From positions 62,001-126,000 of the forward strand of contig JAJIRX010000584.1 in assembly GCA_023853785.1 (NCBI GenBank): 64,000 nt of DNA, in the 5' to 3' direction. How positions within the stretch are numbered: the first letter of the stretch is position 1; each line of letters begins with the position of its first letter. The stretch comes from Psilocybe azurescens. Lineage: Eukaryota; Basidiomycota; Agaricomycetes; Agaricales; Agrocybaceae. This document shows positions 24,879 to 35,402 of this stretch, one piece after another. The notes beneath the pieces were generated by a model that was not told the DNA's origin, ran no database searches, and was given only the letters and a program-made list of their open reading frames with translations. The position numbers were made by a program, and so were the translations under genes.

Positions 24879-26144
24879 CTAGAGTGTGCGCAAAGCCTGA
24901 ATAATGTTCTCATAATCCTGTTCCGTATACCGCTTCCCCTTCCTCTCCAGCATCCACTTGCTCACAACCTGCGCATCGCACTGCTGCCGATACAGCATCC
25001 GATTCGAAAGCACCCACGAGTAATCCATATACTCGTCCTCTTCCCCCTGCTGTCCACCCATGCTCGTATCCTTTTTCTTCAGAGCAGGCATCCGCATTTG
25101 CACAGGGATCTCAGACGACGGCTCCTTCAGCTCCTCCTCGTCCTCTTCGCTCGTAAAGTCAGAGTCCAAACTGACATTGGATATTTTACGGAGCACGATC
25201 CTGTTTCCCAGCTGAATGACACCCTCCTCCAGATCATCCATATATTCCTCATCTTCCTCGTCCCAATCTGCATCTACGTCCCAGTCCGGATCCCGCGCTG
25301 CTGATCCATCATCGGCGTTATGCACAACCTCTTGAGAAACTTGCACGTCCGATACCGTGCTTTCCTGAGAAACAGCCGGCAGAGGCTTTGATAAATTTAC
25401 TTCAGAGACCGGTGGAGTGGAGTGGGTAGCGGTCGATTGTACAGATGACAGTGACAGCAGCTCTACCACCGCGGGAGAGGCCACCTGACTGAGAACAAAC
25501 GGCTCGGCCTTGACCACGGGCACAGGCAGCGGCTTCACAGACCGTGGACGTGCCGTGAGAGTAGGACTCGTCGTGGGTGTGATGCTGCCGCTCCTCGAAG
25601 TTGAAGGTGAAGGTGAAGTTGAAATAGGCGTGACCGTGCTATCGCGTTCCTGCTGCTGCCGTTGCACTTGAGTAGGCAGACATGGAAGTGGGCGCACAGA
25701 GCGGCGCGCTCGGCTTCTTTCCCCAAAATGGCCCACGGGGGCAGTAAACGGTGTCGCGGGCACCGACTGGAACGGGCCTGCCCCAGCCTCAGCATCGGAA
25801 GGTGAGCTCCTTGCGCTGCCACCCGGTACAGTGGGGAGCCGGCGGACAGATCTCGCAGGCGCACTGCGGAGGGAGTGAAAATTGCTATTACCGTTGCTGG
25901 AGCGCTGGACTGGGAGGCTGCTGTCGATGCGCAGAGTGAGGCCGCGACCTTGACCGCTTTTTGTGGGTTTGGACGTGTATCTTGGAGGAGGCGCGTGGTG
26001 ATTGGCTAGGGTGACAGAACGGCTGAGTTTAGGGCGCGCGCCCGTTGGAGCGATGATGTTCAAATTTCGCGAGCTGGATTTTTTGGAAAGGTGTCGACTG
26101 CCGCTGCTACTGCTGCCTGCAGTTATTTGTACTGGTTCAACCAT
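24879..26144 (-). CDS. Uncharacterised Ser/Pro-rich protein, 421 residues
   Basis: A single open exon. I start it at MVEPVQITAGSSSSG (26144) rather than at the in-frame ATG at 26330, because the upstream 62 residues look like untranslated leader. Most of the chain is low complexity and probably disordered: Ser/Pro/Arg-rich with several short basic motifs (for example RSVRRLPTVPG, and then RSVRPLPCLPT). An acidic block follows (DVDADWDEEDEEYMDDLEEG), and then a compact C-terminal end (YSWVLSNRMLYRQQCDAQVV, then KRYTEQDYENIIQALRTL). The repeated RSVRPLP-like motif could be a phosphorylation or docking site; this is inference. No domain was recognised. There is no signal peptide or membrane segment from the chosen start. 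Confidence 0.6.
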   Translation of the reverse strand: MVEPVQITAGSSSSGSRHLSKKSSSRNLNIIAPTGARPKLSRSVTLANHHAPPPRYTSKPTKSGQGRGLTLRIDSSLPVQRSSNGNSNFHSLRSAPARSVRRLPTVPGGSARSSPSDAEAGAGPFQSVPATPFTAPVGHFGERSRARRSVRPLPCLPTQVQRQQQERDSTVTPISTSPSPSTSRSGSITPTTSPTLTARPRSVKPLPVPVVKAEPFVLSQVASPAVVELLSLSSVQSTATHSTPPVSEVNLSKPLPAVSQESTVSDVQVSQEVVHNADDGSAARDPDWDVDADWDEEDEEYMDDLEEGVIQLGNRIVLRKISNVSLDSDFTSEEDEEELKEPSSEIPVQMRMPALKKKDTSMGGQQGEEDEYMDYSWVLSNRMLYRQQCDAQVVSKWMLERKGKRYTEQDYENIIQALRTL

Positions 26145-27484
26145 CGTTAGAAGGGTCGTAAAAAGGGAAAGGGGAGAGAAAGAAATGGGAAGGGCGGTAA
26201 AAGAGTACAAAGACAAGAGTTCTCCGTGTTTGTAGGCACCTGCAGCCAGCTGAAAGGTGTGGATTCGCTTCGGCGAGAAAAACGAACCAACTTCAGCTAA
26301 CCCACTCAGGGTCCATTCATGTTGTTCCAATTTTGGCGCTCCATATGTAATGGTTCATTAATCAGATCAGGACATTAACATAATGACTTTACCATGCCAA
26401 CAATGGCTCCATTGTATGTTCAACTCTCCGCCAAAGTTTGGCACAAGTTGACAGGAAAACATACGCAAAAGAGTTGTCGGACATAAAGAAACACTTGGAA
26501 GAAAAACAAGTCAATGCATTGAACATTCCAGTAGGAGCGGGCACTGACAAAATTACACAAAATTAAAATCGAAATGAAAAATCAAATTAATACAAGCGCC
26601 TCGAGGCGTGCCTCGCCTTGAGCGTGTCCACAGCCAGTTGCCGCCGCGTGCAGCCAGTGCGCGCCCAAAGAACCTGTGAGAAATACCGTCGGTTCGTTCA
26701 AATGGCAAAAGTTCCCCATGGCCAGTTGATCAGCCCCACAACTAAAATCGCCCTCAAACACCTCTCATATCTCTATATTCACAGATCATCGCACCTCCGA
26801 GGACCAACGAGTCTCGCATGTCGGACCGTCCAGCTCGAACTCGAGACTTGGTCACTCTATTTAGAAACCCTACAATGTGGCAAAACGTCTGAAATTACGG
26901 TTATTTAGGTTGCTTAACCGTGTCGAGTTACGAGCACCGATCACACTGAAGCACCAGCTCTCTCCCTATAACCAAACGAGAGCACAATACATAACGTTGC
27001 CATAGAAATATATAACTCGATAGACTCGATGCGCTGACCGCTCGAAGAGGACTCGAACCATTACGGCCACTTACTCCACTTCGTCTTCTTATCACCCCAC
27101 CTCCGGCTACAATTTTAGAAATGGCCGCCTAATCTTCGTTCTCACCGGGCTCGTTTCAGGTTTAATGGCAGCTATACAGTGACATGGACACCGAGTTAGG
27201 GACCGTTAGGGATCCATTTCATTCTTGCTTAGTTAGGTATAATAGGCAAAAACGGCCAAGACACCTCATTCAGCAACGCACTTGACCAGATAACCTATAA
27301 CCAGCTTCCAACATGATACCAGTATAATTTGTATTTTCCATCCTCCACCTCCGGCAGTGATCCGAGTCCGCCAAATAAATAATAAACGACTCGAAGTAGG
27401 CCTCGTATCATACCCACCCCTTTCTACCCGAACAACTTGGATGCCCTAAACAAATCAAAAAGAGTAATATAAGCAGCCCATTCC
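26145..27484. other. Gene-free stretch
   Basis: About 1.3 kb. It contains the 5' region of the Ser/Pro-rich gene and the 3' side of the peptidase gene. A B-box-like GGTTCGAGTCC on the minus strand near 27050 lacks a matching cloverleaf. No gene is called. Confidence 0.45.
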
Positions 27485-30484
27485 TCACCCAACTTTGAGA
27501 TCGGAAACATACGCGAAGGTCCACAGGTTTTGCGGATTGTTATAGGTGTCTTTGGTGTAAGGGAAGCGCACTACACAGAGGAAAATGTTCAATAAACGAG
27601 GATAGCATTTTACGCGACGCAGGGTCGGTGGGGTCGACTTACACAATGGGAGCTCCGATACATAGGCTTCATTCACAACGCAAACCGCAAAGTCAGTTGT
27701 ACGGTCTAGCATCGAAGATTCACTGTCATCGTTCTGAAACAACACTTACCGATTGGACGATTCTCGTCAAAGAAACTCCACGCTGGGTCGGCGTAACAAG
27801 TAAGAAAAATCAAAATCAGAATCAACATAGCGGCGCAGCGTACCCGTTCGCCAGTTATGACTATGAAGATGTCTAGGTTACTAAACGTTTGGGATGTGCT
27901 TTACGGGTACCACGTACCGGAAGTTAGAATTGACAAGCCTATGTAGGCGAGGAGAGGGGCACAAAGCCCGCCAGTCAGTCACACGATACTCCGAACGTTT
28001 CTCTTCAAAAACTCACAGGTCAGGCGGAGCCAAAGGATCCTACAATCAAGCAAGACAATCCCGTCAATCCCGATCCACCAAAACAATATGCACCCCTGAC
28101 ACAGAAATGAAAACACCACTCACATCTTTCAACCCGACCGACTTGATCTCCGTGTCTAAATCCGCCCACTCCAGGACCTGATTACCGGCCATGCCTTTGA
28201 ATTCCACGTTCTCACCTGGCTTCCCTCCAAAGATCGCAATCTTGGTATGATGGCGCTCGTTCATCAGCGTACTGAACATGGCACATGTAGACGCGCAATT
28301 CCCATTGCTAACTATGAAAGAATAAGAAGAAATTTCTCTTTGAATTAAATGAACCAATGAAGCGAATTGAAACGAACCAATGGCGACTTTACTATAAACG
28401 ATATATCAGCACAGTTCAAATCCACACAGAACGGATAGTTCGACGAACTTGAGATCAAACGGCGGGGTCTTCGGAACAGGCTGGGTAAACGACTCCGTGC
28501 ACGTATCCTTCAAACATATTCCTTGTAAATCCTTATCATACCATATCCCGCGGCACCACACTCACTTCGAACCTCTGAGACGTAGGGTCGCTTCTCCCAT
28601 TAACAAAGAATGGTGCCGCCGGGTTATTATAATTGAAATTGTCAGGCATAAGCGTATCATTCAGGAATGCCCCTATCACAATCCAAGCCGAAAAAAAAAC
28701 TTCGTCAGGAACGCTCGCTCAATAAAGCAGAAAAAGCAAAGACTGTACAATTGCTGGGACTGTAAAAGGTGCCTATGTCGTTATCCCCCAGCGCCACATG
28801 AGCAGCGACAATCTTCTGTGCGAGAGGATTGGCGCGCTGGGTTGACTGAAAGCCGCTGATTGACATGCGCATGCGTTAGGTAAAACCGAAGTTCGGGCTT
28901 TTGGGGACTTACGGATATCCGATTTGCGACCCTGCCAAAAACTGATGAAGGAATTGACCGAGGCACACGAAGCCACCTGTGATAGGAAAATATTCATGGG
29001 ATGGTTCATTGGCTATAAGTGTTCGTTGAAAGTGACATACCACCGTTGTCTGTCAAGTCGATGATGACCTGTTTTACTCCAGCAGCTTTGAGAGCGTTGG
29101 TAGCAGCGATAGTGTCGACTTGGAACTGGTCAAAGTCGTTGGGAGAGAACGTCCCAACAAACATCTGGATATCATTGAAATTCGTGAAAAACTGTTCAAT
29201 ATGTGATCGGAAACCACTTACAACACCGGTTTTTCCGTCTGGTAAAATGAACGATTTAATAGCGTCATCGCTTCCGTTAAGTGGAGGCGCTGTAGGTTGG
29301 AATGGTCCAGGTAGTCCAATTGCACGACTCTGAAGCCCGTCGATGATCTCTGCTTTTGGTTGTTTACGAACAGATCTTGCGAAAGAGGACTGTGCACGAA
29401 TGTCGACACCATTGGTCGCGTCATTGGCAGCACAGTTATTCTCCCAGCTATATAAGTACGATCAGTACAGAAATTTAATGACAGGATAAAAAAGAGGCAC
29501 ACGTACAAGGAAGCTTTGTCGGTGAACGCAACGCCAATAAAATCGGCCAGGTACGGGATTTGCACAGTCTCGACTTTCGTAGAATTGACGGTGATGAGCT
29601 TGAAGTTCAAGGAGGTACGGGTGACGTCGAGGGGCCCAGCGAGATCTCCAATGCGTTGAGAGAAAACTCCACCGGATATACGATAACTAGTGAACACCGA
29701 ATTTACACGTACACCGTGATCAAGGTAATTTCCAGACACAGTCCGCGCAATGAGATCGACGTAATCATATGGGTCTTGGCCTTCAATCTGCACGATCTTC
29801 GCTCCAGCGAGGCGCTTCCAATCGAAGTTGATAGAGTCGAAGAAATCGGTATACTCTGTGCCTAGCTGGGAAATGAACTCAACCGAGTCGGGCGCAACGA
29901 ACAGGTTTTGAACGCCATTCTCCTCGAGACTGACGACGGGAGCAGGCAAGATATTCTGGAATGCGTTGTAGCATGCCGGGAAATAGCCTAAATGATATAA
30001 TACGTCACGGGCATTGCGGAGAAATCAGAAGGCTGACATACGCGTATGTCCGTCGTTCAGCTGCGTAGTGAAGTCATAGAGCGCCTTGTTGAAGTCATAA
30101 TCTGTCTATAATTGTTCCATTGTCAGAATACTTTATTTTCGCACTCAGTTGAAGAGCACATACCTCGTATTTGGTAGCAGAGATCTTGGCCAGAGTAGCG
30201 CGAATGTTGTTTGTCGACTCCTGGAAGGGCGGAGGAGAGTTCAGGTAGAAGTCTTCGAAGGTGTAAAAATCGAAAACGCGAGCCATGTTGGTCAAAACAT
30301 TCTGGCGAAGAGTCTCGTTGAAGGGGAAGGACTTGTAACATGCCAGCGCATCAGAGGGAGGGACGAACGTCAGTCCTGCAATTTTGGCACATGGGTCAGC
30401 AGCTGCAGGTGGAGCAGCTAAAGAGAGCAACGGGTAGGCTGCCACAAGTAGGGCTGCTAGTCGATGCAGCTTGGAAGACATCAT
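27485..30484 (-). CDS. Secreted S41-family (CPAF/tail-specific-like) peptidase
   Basis: Serine peptidase of family S41, of the secreted fungal type related to bacterial CPAF. The N-terminus MMSSKLHRLAALLVAAYPLL followed by SLAAPPAAADP is a signal peptide. Then come TFVPPSDALACYKSFPFNE and YDFTTQLNDGHTRYF with the putative catalytic His. PDZ-like middle segments follow, and VIIDLTDNGGGFVCLGQFLH. The region GNCASTCAMFSTLMNE carries the likely nucleophile Ser in CAST. Near the end are IAIFGGKPGE and, in the last exon, FPYTKDTYNNPQNLWTF. At least eight introns; those checked splice in frame, for example GAG|ACA at the first one. I saw no frame break. Start 30484 precedes a second in-frame ATG at 30481. 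Substrates are unknown; secretion is inferred from the signal peptide. Confidence 0.85.
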
Positions 30485-31530
30485 GCTTCCTGGCAAAACA
30501 CGCACAGAAGGACCTCACGAGAGCGAAGGTCTATCAGCATGTTCGCAGAAATCAGCCTTCCCTTTTATCCCTCGAAGAACGGCGGCCCACACTGGTAAAA
30601 ATACTAGACGAGCCGTTTCGCGTTTCGTGGCAAGTTCAATAATAGCCAACCTGTGAGCCATGTGCACGACAGCGAGCGATTACATTTCTAGATATAACGG
30701 CCATGTTGCTGAGGTATACCTTCACCCACGAACGTCCTGATAACGGCGCAGCTTCGCGTCTTCCCCTCCTTTAAGACGATATATGACAGAAGGAGCCACA
30801 TGGAACGGTGAGGGCGTGGGTTATTGAACCGCGTCGGCTACTCAGTGGACTTTGCAAGTCTAAAATAGCAATTAGATCTCTTGATTGAGTCGACTGATAC
30901 TTTAATCACCAATCATGATCATGAGTGTTCCAGTCAAAAACAAACGGCGGGAACGGCCCCTATGGACGTTCGACCGTGGGAACGCGGGCCGCCTTCAGGT
31001 TCTTTGTCCCTCTGGTCCATGATTAATTGTTGTCCAAATCGACGCAAAACTGCTAAACCGAGCGTGCTCTGCCAACCAGAATATTCAGCCAACCCTCCCA
31101 CTATATGAGCACGACTTGAATAAGTATAATTACTTATATCACCACTCTGCCAACCAGAATCATCCAACCAACTGTCAATCCCACATTTCCAGTGAGCTTG
31201 GCTCGCACGAGTATTGTCGCTCGTATAACTACTAGTAATGCTGTCCTTGCTCGCACAGGGTTTTACACAGCTGCTTTAACATGATATAATTTCTATCCAC
31301 CAACGATTAGCTCTGAGTCCTGACCCCCGCCGTTCTTCAACTAAAAAGCGGATCTCTCCTCGATATCATTGGTATGGGTTTTTCCTGAAAGGCCCCAATT
31401 TTGTCAGCGATTGCTTCAAGGTACTTACTACTGTCTTCTGATTCTGATTCAATGTAGGCAGTGCCAGTACGCTGAATTCAACATTACATAGGACGGGCGC
31501 AAATGCGCCGCCGCAAAAGAAGGAAGTTCC
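30485..31530. other. Gene-free stretch, divergent promoter region
   Basis: About 1 kb between the divergent peptidase gene and NACHT-WD40 relic. A TATA-like GATAAAAG on the minus strand at 30562..30569 lies about 80 bp upstream of the peptidase start. Nothing else is recognised. Confidence 0.4.
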
Positions 31531-34500
31531 ATGGACATCGAAATCATCGCTGGAAGAGGGCTTAGAAATCCTCACATATTGCAACGGAGATCAACCTTTC
31601 GAGTTGACATTAAATCATGAGACCCGAAACACTGATGCAAAACAGTGTAAGAACGGCATTGTCGTGTGGAATGTCGGTTTCCTCTTGTGAGCTCTGATCC
31701 TAATATTTTGTTACTGCAAATTATTTTTACACGATATATAACTCAGTGATCGTATCTTCGTCCTTGAAGATTTTAATATGGTACAAAAACCGTCATATCG
31801 GGAAGGCCCATGTAGTTGGAGAGACGTTGATCGAAGCTCTCCACGAGAAAAAGCACAAAGGTTAGCCTAGCTTCATATGTACGCGCCAGTTTAACACAAC
31901 CATCATAGAATTTGAGATCGAATTTTTGCATCCTGGTAGTTCGACCCGACATAATTTCTTGCCAGCATTTCTTACACTTCAACTCAAGACCTCTTGCCTC
32001 CGGAGAATCAACTATAGCCCATACAATAGCCAAAATGGTTCACGAGCAGAATCGACTAGGCGCAGTTGTATTCCTCCATGACCAATTCCATGACGCAGGT
32101 TCGACGAGAATACCAAGCACCATCATTCATCAGCTCGCTGCGTACAATACCAGTTCTCATGCACGGATTACTGCAGAAATCAAGGCAGATCCGTCACTTC
32201 CATGGGCTGACCTGAAATGTCAGTTTCCTGTACTTGTGGTAAAGACTATGCAATTGAGAGATCTAAATGATAACCTCACGATAATAGACCCCATTCTCAT
32301 CGTAATTGACGATTTATTATATCGTTGGCGCCGAAGAGCAGCATCGGATTTTGACCACCATTGCTGAAGAGTCTGGCAACCTGTCCCCCAGTTTTCGCAT
32401 CCTCCTAACGTGCCGAAACGACAACATCGTGGCACGTAAATTCCAGGACCTTATATAGACGGATCTGTGCGTGACATAGGATTCGATGACATCGAGGACG
32501 ATAACAGTGTTAGCGTCAGTCAACTTATGTTGCGACCGCTGGCCGATATCTTTTCGAGAAATGCCATTCTTTCGATAAATATCGGCTTGACGACTTACAG
32601 AGTCAACTGGAGAAACGTATACGAGGGGTTCATTTCTGGGCTTCAACAGTTTATCGCTTAGTACTGGCTTGTGAAAACAACGATACCGCCTCCCTCTTTC
32701 TCACCGTTCTGCTGTCGAATTCACTTCCTCTTTACAGCAACGACGCCACGGATCAACTCTACCACGCTCTTTTCGAGGTCTTCTTCCCTACATAAATTGA
32801 TCCACAGCACATGTTTAACGTTATGATACTATCACGACAAGTCCTAACATTGCCGTATACATCAAGTGGCTTGTTTCCCACCGACGTGCGTGAACGAGGC
32901 AATCACCCTCAAAATGGCTCAAAGGCTCGGTTTGATCATTGAAATGGGACAGATGCGCAAGGGATGCCATATTTTGATGTTCACCCAAGCCTAGAAGACT
33001 TTCTAACAAATCCATATTGGTGTCGTGAGACAAGATTTTACGCCAACTGGCGTATGTCTCTCAATCAATCCATTGTGCAGATCTGCCTCCGTATCATGAG
33101 CCAGTCTCTTCATACAACATATGCGGTATTGAGGATGCTCAACTATGAACGTCGAGATTAACGACATTGACTACCGCGTGGAACGATGCATATCAAAATC
33201 ATTACATTTACAGCATGGCTGCTGCTATTGGACGTCGTATTTCGGTGAAGAAGTCTTCGCTATTGAGGAGACTTTTTGGAGGAGCTTCAGAATTTTGTGT
33301 CGATTCACATTCTTCATTGGATAGAAGTCATAGGCCTCTTGGGTCACATCGACGACATTGATGATCTAGCCTGGCACTCATGCCATTCAAATCTTCGTTG
33401 ATCCGGCATTTTTGGGCAGATCCAATTCAAACTTCGACATAGAACAAAGGTGGCATGGAGAACGTCTATCTTTTCGAGACGTTGACAATGCTGCTGTAGT
33501 AACGACCTTTTCGCCTGACGGAACCCATTTAACGACCGCAACAATTAGAGGCCGAAGATGGAGCGAAATTCTTGTTGTCGTTCATAATGTTAGAATTGAT
33601 GCATGCGCTGGTTCATTCGTTGCCAACGACGCCTTGACGGAGGACCTATTCATTACTTACTCAAACAACGGCACAACGATCTTAATTATCAGCGCCTCAC
33701 CGTCGCCACGCTCGGACCACAATACGGCGAAAGTCAATTGTTCCGTACATGATTTTTGTCACCGGACATCTTCGACTTTCGAAGACAATGACAGTAAGTC
33801 AGTACTACCCTCGACTGACACGCTTGGGGATTGCATTATCGCCAAATGAGCATAAACTTGCAATATGCAATGAAATCGGAATACAGTTACTGGATGTTGA
33901 AACTGGTGAAATCGTTGATGTTATCTCTAAACATTCTTATGAGCTGCCCAGCTGGGATACGAACCGATGTCTCGTCACCTGGTCTCCGGATGCTGCTTTC
34001 TTAGCAATCGCGTCGCCGGGCGAAGGCACAGTCCGTCTTCGGTATTTCTATGGTCAAAGGGGCTGGACTGCTGATATCGACTCCAAAACATCGCGCGGTT
34101 CCAGCGCATTGAACTTCTCGCCAGATTCGTCGCGAATTTAGCTTTCACTTCCTCAATTACTAGTGTTACAGGAAATCCCATCTTCAAGATACAGGTCTGG
34201 GACACGCAAACTGGAAAGCAGATTGCAGAGGAAAGATGGTTTGATGGGCCAGTCTTTGAACATTTTGAATATGGTGGGCGACAGTTATCTATCTGCCCCG
34301 ATGGACAAAAACTATCGTTTTGTCAACATTTTTCGGGTGTCCGACCGATGATGAGTATGGCTTTTGTCATACAACCGTCGTATACCTAGTCTCGGACACC
34401 TCGCCAGTCTATATGACAGACCCTCCATTATTCTTCGATTTTAAATATGTACCCACCATATTTCCCTCTTTCTCTGCGGAAATTTCAAACCCTGACTATG

Positions 34501-34600
34501 CATCCAAAGTTGATGCCAATGGATGGATTCTCACCTCGGACGACGGATGGCAAGCGGATACTCCTCACCCCTTATCCTGAATTTGACATCTCAAGTTCTC
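31531..34600 (+). pseudogene. Decayed NACHT-WD40 STAND (NLR-like) gene
   Basis: Pieces of a STAND NTPase in several frames, in the order expected of agaricomycete NLR-like proteins. An N-terminal C2-like start comes first (MDIEIIAGRGLRNPH at 31531, then TRNTDAKQCKNGIVVWNV one frame over). The NACHT core follows (ASGESTIAHTIAKMVHEQN; Walker B-like DPILIVIDDLLY; then one frame over RILTTIAEESGNLSPSFRI, LLTCRNDNIVAR). After it come leucine-rich helices (SLFLTVLLSNSLPLYSND). Last are WD-type segments (VVTTFSPDGTHLTTATI, LGIALSPNEHKLAICNE, VTWSPDAAFLAIASP, ALNFSPDSS) and a typical tail (DANGWILTSDDGKR). Many stops and shifts separate these parts, not only at homopolymers, so this is a true relic. 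The Walker A lysine position reads Glu (GEST instead of GKST). Confidence 0.8.
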
Positions 34601-35402
34601 AACCTCTTTGCCACCTTTATCTTCGTCTACATCGCTGGAAATAAGGCATTCAGAAACTAAGAAGGTGGTATTGAAGTGTATTTTTGAACAGGAGAAGGCG
34701 AGACGGCCGCAATAAGATGGGACTGGGTCAGCATCAAGCGGCCGAGTCTGAAAAGTATCTTCCATCCTACTATAGACCTTCCTCTGCAACTCTCATATAA
34801 AGGCATTACACGCGTATCAATAAAATTCACTTAGATTAGTTACTTTGTCTCTTTGGACATATTATCTCAGGCTGAGTTGGTTCTCTGCTTGACCTTTTAT
34901 CGAGGCTATCGTAGGTGACCCAGATTCTCACACGGCAATATACAAAGCAAGCGCGGGCGCATGACTGATTTATTCTGCCAACATGATAGGCGCGTTAAAA
35001 AGGATTCTTGACAACTTTCTCCGCGCTTTCAAGAGAGTGAACAACACAAACAAGGATGAGATTACTCTGATTCCTTTGTATAGCATTGTTGTCGGTTTCA
35101 AGTTCCAAATCTTTATAATGTTTGGCGTTGTTCAAATGCTGTTCTTTTTATTACCGCTTTTCAAATACCCCCTTGTTCTAGTTGTTCTCTCCTTTGTCAT
35201 TTCCAGGGTTCAAACGACCCTTGGTTACCGACAAACTGACTGGCCTGAGAAGAATCAAGCACGACCTAGCACGACGCGCCATGAGCCCGTGACTTGAATG
35301 CTTTCCATTACATGGTGGCATCGCTTCTTCCTTCTCGTTTTCCCAGACCAACTCTTCCACTGATCGACTTGTACACAAACTATATTCTCGAAGAAATCTA
35401 TC
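34601..35402. promoter_or_regulatory. 5' region of the dynamin gene
   Basis: 800 bp upstream of the dynamin start. It contains an open frame (34983..35297) with a hydrophobic middle that I do not trust as a gene. No clear element was seen. Confidence 0.35.

Noticed and set aside
27020..27100. B-box-like GGTTCGAGTCC on the minus strand, possible tRNA
   Set aside because: The flanking bases do not pair into a T stem and no acceptor stem is present.
34983..35297. 104-residue hydrophobic open frame upstream of the dynamin gene
   Set aside because: It has a possible membrane helix but no known family and no splice partner; likely chance in A/T-rich promoter DNA.
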